This document shows, piece by piece, positions 33,475 to 41,049 of a stretch of DNA of 64,000 nt. The DNA comes from Geothrix campi (lineage in GTDB: Bacteria; Acidobacteriota; Holophagae; Holophagales; Holophagaceae), in assembly GCF_024609265.1 (NCBI RefSeq), contig NZ_JANHMP010000001.1, positions 1,302,001 through 1,366,000 of the forward strand, read 5' to 3'. Position numbers and translations under genes: made by a program. Under the pieces are notes generated by a model that was not told the origin of the DNA, searched no databases, and saw only the letters and a list, made by a program, of their open reading frames with translations. Numbering within the stretch: position 1 is the stretch's first letter; every line of letters starts with the position of its first letter.

Positions 33475-36400
33475 ATGCGTTCACTCCGCCCCCTGCTCGT
33501 CTGGCTCTGGCTGGGCCTCGCCGGCGCCCTCCCGCCCCTCGCGGGACAGCAGCCCGCGTTCCGGCGGTTCGGGCTGAGGGATGGCCTGCCCCAGAGTCAG
33601 GTGACGACCCTGCTCGAGGACCAGCGTGGCTTTCTGTGGGTGGGCACCAACACCGGGGGCGTCGCCCGCCTGGGGGCGTCGGGCTTCCAGACGTTCGCCG
33701 GTCCCCAGGGGCTCAAGGCCCTCTTCATCCATGCGCTCCTGGAGTCTCCTTCGGGCAGCATCTGGGTGGGCAGTCAGGAGGGCGTCTCGGAAATCCGCGG
33801 CGAGACGGTCCTGAACTACGGCCTGGATCAGGACGCGGAGACTTTCGAGGGGCGGACCCTCGGGCTGGATGACCAGGATCGCGTGCTGGTGGGCAACCGC
33901 CAGGGGCTCTTCCGGCTGGAGGACGGCCGGTTCGTGTCGGTCCAGTTGCCCGCACCGTGGCCCGGAGGAGCGATCCGCCGGCTGGCCCGCGATCACGCCA
34001 AGGGCGTGTGGATCCTCGGACAGGACAACGTCGTGGCCCGCTGGGACCCCCAGGGCCTCCGCATGTATTCCCTGTCCACGACACATCCGGGCGGCAGCGT
34101 CCGCGACCTCCAGATCGATGCCCACGGGCAGGCCTGGCTGCTGCTCGACGCAGCCCTGCTGCGCATGGACCGGGGTAGGTGGGTGAACGAGGCCCTGACC
34201 GGCCTTCCCCGTGTCCCCCGCATGGTCAGCCTCCGGTTCAACCCCCAGGGCGAGGGCTTCCAGATCTCCCTGGGCGGCGACGGGGTCCTGGTGCGGGAAC
34301 CCGATGGACGCACCCGGATGCTCACCGCAGAGACCGGGCTTCCGCGCGACCGGATCTTCATCGCGATGCGCGACCGCCGGGGCGTGCTCTGGGTCGGGTC
34401 CGACGGCGATGGACTCGCGGCCCAGGCCTTGCCGGAACTCCTGACGCTGGATGGTTCCAACGCCATCGCGGGAAAGGATCTGGCCGCGGTGTCGGGCATC
34501 CTCGAATTGGCCCCGGGCAAGTACCTGCTGGCCGCCAGCACCGGCGTCTACCTCGTGGAGGAAGGCCGGAACATCATCGGCCACTGGGCTCAGCACGAAG
34601 GCCTGCCGGCCACCGAGACCTGGGGCATGCTCCCGGACGGATCGGGCGGCGTCTGGGTGGGCACGGACCGCGGCCTTGCCCGCTGGAGAAACGGCCGGGT
34701 GGCCCCGGCGGGCCCTCCCCAGATGTCGAAGGCCGCCGTGCTGACCCTGGTCCGGAATGGGACAGACATCCTGGCTGGCACCGATCTCGGCCTGTTCGAG
34801 CTCGACGCCCAGGGCCACCTCCTGGCCCACCACCGCCTGCCCCCCGAGGCCGGCAACGAGACGGTTTCGGACATCCTGCGCCATGAAGGCCGTCTCCTGC
34901 TGGCCACGGGCTACGGCCTCTGGGAGCTGGCCGGCGGCAAGCTCCAGCGGGCCTTTCCCGACGCGCCCTTCGCCACCTCCACGGTGACCGCCATGGCCAC
35001 CGATTCCCGGGGGCGCCTCTGGATCGGCACCATGAAGGGGCTCCATCTGTGGCGGGACGGCCAGTGGGCCACCTTCGGACTCAACGAGGGCCTGCCGGAC
35101 GAAGGGATCAATTTCATCACGGATGTGGGGCGGGGGCGGATGGCCTTCGGCCACAACAAGGGCGTGACCCTGCTGGAGGGCAGGAACCTCCACCACCTGA
35201 GCCGCAGCCAGGGCCTGATTTCCGAAGAGACCAACCATGACGGCTTCCTGCTGGATTCCAAGGGCCGCCTCTGGGTCGGGATGATCGGCGGAGTCTGCAT
35301 CCTCCAGAACGTCCAGGGATTCCACAACACGCCGCTCCGCGCCCCCACGCTCCTCGAGGTGCGCTGGCCCGGCGGCTTCGAGGCCCTTCCCCGCGAGGCG
35401 AAGGTCCCTCCCCGCCCTGATTTTCTCGATCTCAGCTTCGAAACCGGAGATCCCCTGGTGCCCTCCCAGCTCCGCTACCAGGCCTACCTCCAGGGCGTGG
35501 ATGAGGGCTGGCGGCCGGTGAACCAGGGCCTCACGCTTCAGTACCGGAACCTCAGGGCCGGCCACTATGAGTTCCGGCTGCGCACCTCCCGCGATGGTGT
35601 GGCCTGGGCCGAGGCGGCACCCGTCCCCATCGAGGTGGCTCCCGCCTGGCACGAGCGCTGGCTGGTGCGGGGCCTGATCGGGCTGGCACTGATCGGTCTG
35701 CTCGCATGGGCGCTCTGGTGGCGCGGACACAGCCTCGCCCTCCGTTCACGCGAACTCGAAGAAACCATCGAAAGCCGGACGCTCATGCTCGACCGGCAGA
35801 ACCGTGCCCTGGAGCACGCCCACCAGCAGATCAAGCGCAGCCTCGAAAGCCGGCTCAGGCTGCTGGACATGGTCACCCATGACCTTCGCTCCCCCCTCAC
35901 GACCATCCTCCTGACGCTCGATCGGCTACGGGAGCTGGTGCCCAGCGCCAGCGTGAACCTGCTCGACGTGATGGAGCGCGAGGCGAACCGCATTGAAACC
36001 CTGGTGCGGAACCTGCTGGACCAGAGTCGCTCCGAGGCGTTGCTCCAGAGTCTCAAGCTGGTCCCCACCGTCCCCGCCGAAGTCACGGAGGGGTTCGAGG
36101 ATGTGCTGCGCCTGAAGGCCGGGGCCAAAGGCATCGCCTTCCACCTGGAGGTCTCCCCGGATGCGGAGCGGGCGCACATCCTGGCCGATGCGGCGACCCT
36201 CCACCAGGTCATGCTGAACCTCTTCGAGAACGCCCTGAAATTCACGCCGACCGGCGGCCAGGTCGGCATCAGGTCCTCGGTGGACCGGCCCGCTGGGCTC
36301 TGGCGGCTGGAAGTCTGGGATACCGGGCGGGGCCTGGACGCCTCCAAGATCCAGGAACTGCTCCAACCCTTCCGGCAGAACCAGGCCTGGGATTCGGTCC

Positions 36401-36531
36401 AGGGATGGGGCCTGGGGCTCTCCATCTGCCAGAACATCATTGATGCCCATCGGGGGGAATTGAGGATCGACAGCGAACCTGGCCGGGGCGCCCGGTTCCG
36501 GGTGGAACTCCCCTTGCAGGAACCCGAATAG
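33475..36531 (+). CDS. Large sensor histidine kinase with periplasmic beta-propeller (Y_Y_Y type)
   Basis: 1018 aa. Signal peptide, then two seven-bladed-propeller-type repeats (recurrent GFLWVGTNTGGVARL, GVLWVGSDGDGLA, GVWVGTDRGLAR, RLWIGTMKGLHLW), a Y_Y_Y domain (RYQAYLQGVDEGWRPV, LRAGHYEFRLR), a membrane span at about 728-752, coiled coil, HisKA with His802 (MVTHDLRSPLTT) and HATPase (NLFENALKFTPTGG, DTGRGLD, GWGLGLSIC). There is no receiver or AraC domain. No response regulator is adjacent; the sigma-54 regulator at 45437 is a candidate partner only by neighbourhood. Confidence 0.93.
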   Translation: MRSLRPLLVWLWLGLAGALPPLAGQQPAFRRFGLRDGLPQSQVTTLLEDQRGFLWVGTNTGGVARLGASGFQTFAGPQGLKALFIHALLESPSGSIWVGSQEGVSEIRGETVLNYGLDQDAETFEGRTLGLDDQDRVLVGNRQGLFRLEDGRFVSVQLPAPWPGGAIRRLARDHAKGVWILGQDNVVARWDPQGLRMYSLSTTHPGGSVRDLQIDAHGQAWLLLDAALLRMDRGRWVNEALTGLPRVPRMVSLRFNPQGEGFQISLGGDGVLVREPDGRTRMLTAETGLPRDRIFIAMRDRRGVLWVGSDGDGLAAQALPELLTLDGSNAIAGKDLAAVSGILELAPGKYLLAASTGVYLVEEGRNIIGHWAQHEGLPATETWGMLPDGSGGVWVGTDRGLARWRNGRVAPAGPPQMSKAAVLTLVRNGTDILAGTDLGLFELDAQGHLLAHHRLPPEAGNETVSDILRHEGRLLLATGYGLWELAGGKLQRAFPDAPFATSTVTAMATDSRGRLWIGTMKGLHLWRDGQWATFGLNEGLPDEGINFITDVGRGRMAFGHNKGVTLLEGRNLHHLSRSQGLISEETNHDGFLLDSKGRLWVGMIGGVCILQNVQGFHNTPLRAPTLLEVRWPGGFEALPREAKVPPRPDFLDLSFETGDPLVPSQLRYQAYLQGVDEGWRPVNQGLTLQYRNLRAGHYEFRLRTSRDGVAWAEAAPVPIEVAPAWHERWLVRGLIGLALIGLLAWALWWRGHSLALRSRELEETIESRTLMLDRQNRALEHAHQQIKRSLESRLRLLDMVTHDLRSPLTTILLTLDRLRELVPSASVNLLDVMEREANRIETLVRNLLDQSRSEALLQSLKLVPTVPAEVTEGFEDVLRLKAGAKGIAFHLEVSPDAERAHILADAATLHQVMLNLFENALKFTPTGGQVGIRSSVDRPAGLWRLEVWDTGRGLDASKIQELLQPFRQNQAWDSVQGWGLGLSICQNIIDAHRGELRIDSEPGRGARFRVELPLQEPE

Positions 36532-36605
36532 CGGCTGTGACCAAGGGCATAATCGCCGGGCGGGATCGGAGCATCCCGCGCATCCTGGGTGGACCTGGAG
36601 ACTCC

Positions 36606-37652
36606 GTGCCCTCCTCTTTTCCCATGCCGATCAACAACCAGCCGCCCCGCATGCTGAGGCTGAAGGATGGCCTCAAGGACGGGCTGGGGCGGGCCATCAC
36701 CTACCTTCGGGTTTCCGTGACGGAGCAGTGCAACCTGGCCTGCGTCTACTGCAAGCCACGGACGGGGGCCCTGGAGCGCGCCGAACCACCCGCCATGAGC
36801 CGGAACGAACTCGTGCAGGCCGTCCAGGTCTTCACCTGCCTCGGCATCCGGAAGGTGCGCCTCACCGGCGGCGAGCCGCTGATGCGCCGGGACCTGGAGA
36901 CCATCGTCGCCGGCATCAGCCCCGAGGTGGAGGGCCGCGTGCACCTCACCACCAACGGCTTCCACCTGGCCCGCCGGGCCCGGGGCCTGCGGGATGCCGG
37001 ACTGAGCGGCGTGAACGTGAGCCTGGATGCCGCCGAGCGCGGCGCCTTCGAGCGCCTCACCGGCAAGGATGGGCTCTCCCGCGTGCTGGCCGGGATCGAG
37101 GCCGCCCGGGCCGCCGGCCTCAAGACCAAATTGAACGCCGTGGTGCTGCGGGGCTGGAACGAGGACCAGATCCTCCCCCTGGCCCGCCTCGCCCAGACCG
37201 AGGGCATCCAGGTCCGGTTCATCGAGTTCATGCCCTACCAGGGCAATGGCTGGGGGAAGGACCAGTTCATGCCCGCCAGCGAGATCCTGGACACGGTCCG
37301 CGAGGGCCTCGGCACCTCGCTGGAGGAGGAGCCCGTGGTCGGCCTTGAGGAGGGCCCCGCACGGATCTTCCGCCTGCCTGGCAGCGAAGGCAAGGTGGGC
37401 GTCATCTCCACCCTCAGCGCCGACTTCTGCGACCGCTGCAACCGCGTGCGGCTCACCAGCCGCGGCGAGTTGAAGGCCTGCCTCTTCGGCAACAAGCCCG
37501 TGGACCTGCTGGAACCCCTGCGCAACCACGCCTCCCACGAGGACCTGGCCCGGCTCATCCGCCAGGCCCTCACCGAAAAGCTGGACTGCCATCCCATGCG
37601 CCGGGGTCAGAACCCCGACCTGGCGAACGGCATGTGGCAGGTGGGCGGGTGA
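36606..37652 (+). CDS. moaA: GTP 3',8-cyclase MoaA (molybdenum cofactor synthesis)
   Basis: 348 aa radical-SAM enzyme, first step of Moco synthesis. N-terminal cluster CNLACVYC (CxxxCxxC) after YLRVSVTEQ, TGGEPLMRRDL, and the C-terminal cluster CDRCNRVRLTSRGELKAC (CxxCx13C). The usual C-terminal GG is close: the protein ends GMWQVGG. The GTG at 36606 is chosen because GGAG lies 5 bases upstream; an ATG at 36624 is the alternative. Its stop overlaps the mobA-like start (GTGA). It serves the molybdoenzyme encoded at 41050. Confidence 0.93.
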   Translation: MPSSFPMPINNQPPRMLRLKDGLKDGLGRAITYLRVSVTEQCNLACVYCKPRTGALERAEPPAMSRNELVQAVQVFTCLGIRKVRLTGGEPLMRRDLETIVAGISPEVEGRVHLTTNGFHLARRARGLRDAGLSGVNVSLDAAERGAFERLTGKDGLSRVLAGIEAARAAGLKTKLNAVVLRGWNEDQILPLARLAQTEGIQVRFIEFMPYQGNGWGKDQFMPASEILDTVREGLGTSLEEEPVVGLEEGPARIFRLPGSEGKVGVISTLSADFCDRCNRVRLTSRGELKACLFGNKPVDLLEPLRNHASHEDLARLIRQALTEKLDCHPMRRGQNPDLANGMWQVGG

Positions 37653-38224
37653 ACCCCCAAGGCACCGGCCTGCTGCTGCTGAGCGGCGGCCAGAGCCGCA
37701 GGATGGGAGCGGCCAAGCACGCCCTGGCGCACCCTGCGGGAGGCAGCTGGGGCGGGCGCCTGGTCGAGGTCTTCGAGGCCGTCTTCCCAGGCGCGCCGAT
37801 CCAGATACTGGGGGACCCACTTCCCGACCGCCCGGACCTCGCCGTGCTCGAGGATCCCCGCGAAGGCCCTGCGAAGGCGCTCCGGACCTGGGCTGCGCTG
37901 GAGGCGCCCGCCGTGCGCCGCTGGTGGGTGGTGGCCTGCGATCAGGTGCGCTGGACCCCCTCGAGCCTCCAGGCCTGGGACCATCGCGCCGAAGCCGCCG
38001 ACCCCCGGACCCGCCATTGGGTCGTGGCCCAGCATGGCGGCCGCCTCCAGCCTCTCGGCGGGTGGCTGCCCGCCGCCCTCCGCCCCGCCGTGGCTGGCTC
38101 AACGACCCGGTCCCTCACGGCCCTGACCGAATCCCTGCCCCACCTCGTCCTGTCTTGCGACGGCCCGGAGTGGATGGACGTGGACACCCCGGAGGAACGG
38201 CGGGCGTTTGAGGATGAATCCTAG
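37649..38224 (+). CDS. mobA: MobA-like molybdenum cofactor nucleotidyltransferase
   Basis: 191 aa. NTP-transferase signature LLLLSGGQSRRMGAAKHALA, then LGDPLPDRPDLAVLEDP, VVACDQVRWT and the closing MDVDTPEERRAFE typical of MobA. MobA adds GMP to Mo-pterin to give bis-MGD, which a DMSO-reductase-family enzyme like that at 41050 needs. The GTG start overlaps moaA. The sequence is diverged and slightly short, so another GT-A nucleotidyltransferase is possible. Its stop overlaps the convergent [2Fe-2S] gene by 4 bases. Confidence 0.82.
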   Translation: MNPQGTGLLLLSGGQSRRMGAAKHALAHPAGGSWGGRLVEVFEAVFPGAPIQILGDPLPDRPDLAVLEDPREGPAKALRTWAALEAPAVRRWWVVACDQVRWTPSSLQAWDHRAEAADPRTRHWVVAQHGGRLQPLGGWLPAALRPAVAGSTTRSLTALTESLPHLVLSCDGPEWMDVDTPEERRAFEDES

Positions 38225-38598
38225 CCCAGGCGCTTCCGCACCAGCCGCTCCACGGGCACACCGCCCTTGAGATGGCTCTCGATGATCTCGGGCACGTCGG
38301 CGGGCGTGACATGGGCGTACCAGATGCCGTCCGGGTACACGAGCACCGCGGGCCCGATGGCGCAGAAGCCCACAGAGCCGCAGTGGATGCACTGGACCTC
38401 GCCCTCCCGGTTGCCTTTGTAGAAGAGCAGTTTTTCGTCGATCAGCCTGGCCTTGAAGGCCTCCAGCACGGCTTCCGAGCCGTTGGCGGTGCAGCTCTTC
38501 CCCGTGCACACCAGCACCTGCCGCTTCAGCGCGTTCCCCATCACGGGCGTCACGGCGGCATCCTGCTCGGGCGTGGGAAGGGGACGGGGTGAATCCAT
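38221..38598 (-). CDS. Thioredoxin-fold [2Fe-2S] ferredoxin
   Basis: 125 aa. Cys pattern VLVCTGKSCTANGSE and VQCIHCGSVGFCAIGPAV, the ligand set of thioredoxin-like [2Fe-2S] ferredoxins (C-x4/5-C ... C-x-x-C-x5-C region), and YPDGIWYAHVTPADV. The ATG at 38598 has GAGG upstream. Its promoter shares the AT-rich divergent region with the cytochrome c operon, and the palindrome at 38714 sits about 120 bases from its start. Likely an electron carrier for the anaerobic enzymes around it. Confidence 0.82.
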   Translation of the reverse strand: MDSPRPLPTPEQDAAVTPVMGNALKRQVLVCTGKSCTANGSEAVLEAFKARLIDEKLLFYKGNREGEVQCIHCGSVGFCAIGPAVLVYPDGIWYAHVTPADVPEIIESHLKGGVPVERLVRKRLG

Positions 38599-38713
38599 GG
38601 AGAGCCTCGCGAAATCACACAATAGCAGCCCTTCCCCGCTCCACACGGGAGGTTCCAGATCCATGCCAATCGAAGGTTTTGAATCAAATTACTTAGTGGT
38701 TATTTAATTATTA

Positions 38714-38727
38714 GTGACCATGATCAC
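38714..38727. promoter_or_regulatory. Crp/Fnr-type palindrome in divergent region before cytochrome c operon
   Basis: GTGA-CCATGA-TCAC, the same core and spacing as the site before hydB. It lies in the 286-base, unusually AT-rich divergent region. On the minus strand a TAATTT at 38691-38686 would put the site near -41; on the plus strand TTGAAT (38679) and TATTTA (38701) form a possible sigma-70 promoter just upstream of it. Which promoter it controls is uncertain. Confidence 0.5.
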
Positions 38728-38884
38728 GAACGACTTGACCTCGTTATCCACCAGTTCATCCTCTATCCAGCGGCGCTCCTAGCGCGCCCGTAGCAAGCTT
38801 CCACAGGATCCCCGGGATCCAGTGCCTTCGGCCTGCCCGGCCGGGCGCCATCCCTCTTCACCCAACGCAGAAAGGATGTGCTCC

Positions 38885-39205
38885 ATGCGGAACTCCCTGA
38901 AACTTTTCGCCGTGATCGCCGCGCTCTCGGCGTCACTGGCCGCCCAGGGCGGCAGCGACACCAAGGGCAAGTTCTTCTTCAAGAAGAACTGCAAATCCTG
39001 CCATGCGGCCGGCGGCAGCGCCAAGGAGATCACCCCCCTCTCCAAGACCCAGGCCCAGTGGAAGGCCTACTTCGCCGCGGGCAAGCACAAGAAGGGCGCC
39101 GAGCGGATCGATTCGATCGTGAAGCCCGAGCAGGTCAAGGACGTGCAGACCTTCCTGGTGAACCACGCTTCCGACTCCCCGCAGCCCGAAACCTGCGGCG
39201 GCTGA
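38885..39205 (+). CDS. Exported monohaem cytochrome c without a Met ligand
   Basis: 106 aa. Signal peptide (MRNSLKLFAVIAALSASLAA), then haem site C36-K-S-C39-H40. Apart from the initiator (and an upstream alternative start), the mature protein has no methionine, so the distal iron ligand must be something else, perhaps His or Lys in AAGKHKKG. AAGGA lies upstream of the ATG at 38885. First gene of the cytochrome-porin-molybdoenzyme operon, so it probably carries electrons in the periplasm. Confidence 0.85.
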   Translation: MRNSLKLFAVIAALSASLAAQGGSDTKGKFFFKKNCKSCHAAGGSAKEITPLSKTQAQWKAYFAAGKHKKGAERIDSIVKPEQVKDVQTFLVNHASDSPQPETCGG

Positions 39206-39267
39206 TCTTCGTTCCACCGTCCCTTGACCCCCTGCCCCTAATCCCCCCCACCCCGGAGACTCCCACC

Positions 39268-40983
39268 ATGAACTCCCGAATCGCGCTTGCCCTCGTCGCC
39301 ATGCTGGCGCCCGCGGCTCTCAGCGCCCAGTCCAGCCAGGACCTGCAGAAACAGATCGAGCAGCTGAAAGTCCAGCTGAAGGCCGTCGAAGAGAAGGCCG
39401 CCGCCGCGCAGGAAGTCGACACCCGCCTGACCAAGGTCGAGACCAAGGTCGCCGGCGACAACATCCAGTGGGGCGGTGACCTCCGCACCCGCTTCGAAAG
39501 CAGCCAGTGGCACTTCAAGCCCTACAACCAGTTCATGGGCTTCGCCCAGAACCCCGGCATCCCCGGCAACCCCTACCCCTTCATGGCGCTGACCCAGCAG
39601 GTGCCCGCCCAGGACTGGAGCAACTCCGTCCAGTGGTCCACCCGCCTGCGCCTCAAGATGGGCATCACCATCAACGAGCACGCCAAGATCATGGGCCGCC
39701 TGACGATGTACAAGGTCCACGGCGGCGCCGATGTGCCCACCTTCAATGGCTCCCCGAACACGGTGCAGAACTCCTTCAACAGCGCCAAGGTCCCGGGCAC
39801 GGATGTGCTCCGCGTCGAGCGCGCCAGCCTCGTCTATGACTTCCCCGTGGGCATCCTCTCCATCGGCCGCCAGAACACCTCGGACGGGCCCCCGTTCGAA
39901 GTGAAGGAGGGCGTCGAGCGCCAGGCCACGCCCCAGGCCCTGGCCGTGAACGCCATGGTCGACGGCATCGGCTTCAAGTTCCAGCTCGACAAGATCGGCC
40001 TGCCCGAGGGCACTCTGCTGGGCATCTGCTACGGCGTGGGCTACGAGTCCGGCTTCGGTGGCGGCGGCAGCGTCAACGCCAGCGCCGCGCCCGTGGGCTT
40101 CAACTTCACCAACGTGGATTGGGCCTCCCCCACGCAGCCCAACGCCCAGAAGGCCACCCTGCAGGTCAACAGCATCGGCCCCCTGAAGGACAGCACCGTG
40201 CTGGGCGCCATGTTCGACATGCCCCTGCTCTTCCAGATCGGCGAGAGCGTCCAGAGCACCAACCTCTACATCGGCTACAACCGGATGGGCAACCTCACGG
40301 ACATCCCCTTCGGCAGCACCAACAACTTCCCCGTGCCCGCCATGCCCGGCATGGGCGGCATGCCCGCGATCCAGTACGTCACCGCCACGAACAACCTGGG
40401 TGACATCGACCAGTGGACCGCCACCTGGAAGCACAAGGTCGGCGACAGCTTCACCTACTTCGCCAGCTACGGCCACATCAAGAGCCTGCCCAACGGCAAG
40501 ATGAGCCAGTACGGCGCCTACTGGACCATGCCCGCGGCCATGGGCGGCCAGACCCAGCAGCTCGCCGGCTTCGGCGGCCTCCTGGGCGACGCCAACAAGA
40601 GCCAGACCGCCAGCGCCTACTACGCCGGCTTCCGCTGGGACCCCACCGAGAAGATCGGCTTCGGCGTCGAGTTCAACCACGGGTCGCCCCGGTGGTGGAC
40701 CTACAGCCCCGCCACCGGCGAGGCCACCGAGAAGCTCGGCACCCGCGGCGACGTGTGGGAGGGCTACATCCACTGGCAGTTCGCCAAGAACGCCGCCTTC
40801 CGCCTGGGCTACCTGGACTACAAGTACAGCCACGCCTTCAGCGGCTGGCACATCTCCCCTGGCCCCGCCATGCCCGGCCAGTCCTGGGAGGACGCCTACG
40901 ACCTGAGCAAGAACCCGATGCTGCAGTACGGCTTCCCCGCGACGGTGAAGACGACCTACGCCTCGATCGAAGTGAAGTTCTAG
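39268..40983 (+). CDS. DUF3373-type outer-membrane porin
   Basis: 571 aa. Signal peptide (NSRIALALVAMLAPAALSAQ), a short periplasmic coiled coil (QDLQKQIEQLKVQLKAVEEK), then IQWGGDLRTRFESS and a long beta-barrel with aromatic girdles, ending SIEVKF with a C-terminal Phe. This is the layout of DUF3373 proteins found beside respiratory genes in Geobacter and epsilonproteobacteria. Gly/Met/Pro-rich loops (PAMPGMGGMPA) are unusual. The ATG at 39268 follows GGAGAC. Likely the substrate pore for the downstream reductase; that is inference. Confidence 0.82.
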   Translation: MNSRIALALVAMLAPAALSAQSSQDLQKQIEQLKVQLKAVEEKAAAAQEVDTRLTKVETKVAGDNIQWGGDLRTRFESSQWHFKPYNQFMGFAQNPGIPGNPYPFMALTQQVPAQDWSNSVQWSTRLRLKMGITINEHAKIMGRLTMYKVHGGADVPTFNGSPNTVQNSFNSAKVPGTDVLRVERASLVYDFPVGILSIGRQNTSDGPPFEVKEGVERQATPQALAVNAMVDGIGFKFQLDKIGLPEGTLLGICYGVGYESGFGGGGSVNASAAPVGFNFTNVDWASPTQPNAQKATLQVNSIGPLKDSTVLGAMFDMPLLFQIGESVQSTNLYIGYNRMGNLTDIPFGSTNNFPVPAMPGMGGMPAIQYVTATNNLGDIDQWTATWKHKVGDSFTYFASYGHIKSLPNGKMSQYGAYWTMPAAMGGQTQQLAGFGGLLGDANKSQTASAYYAGFRWDPTEKIGFGVEFNHGSPRWWTYSPATGEATEKLGTRGDVWEGYIHWQFAKNAAFRLGYLDYKYSHAFSGWHISPGPAMPGQSWEDAYDLSKNPMLQYGFPATVKTTYASIEVKF

Positions 40984-41049
40984 AAGCCTGAATGACCCGG
41001 GCCGGGGGGGCGACCCTCCGGCCCTTCCTCGATCACCAGGGAGACCACG

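Noticed and set aside
38641-38707. Small plus-strand peptide gene in the AT-rich spacer
   Set aside because: Only a 14-codon frame without a Shine-Dalgarno; the region reads better as regulatory DNA.
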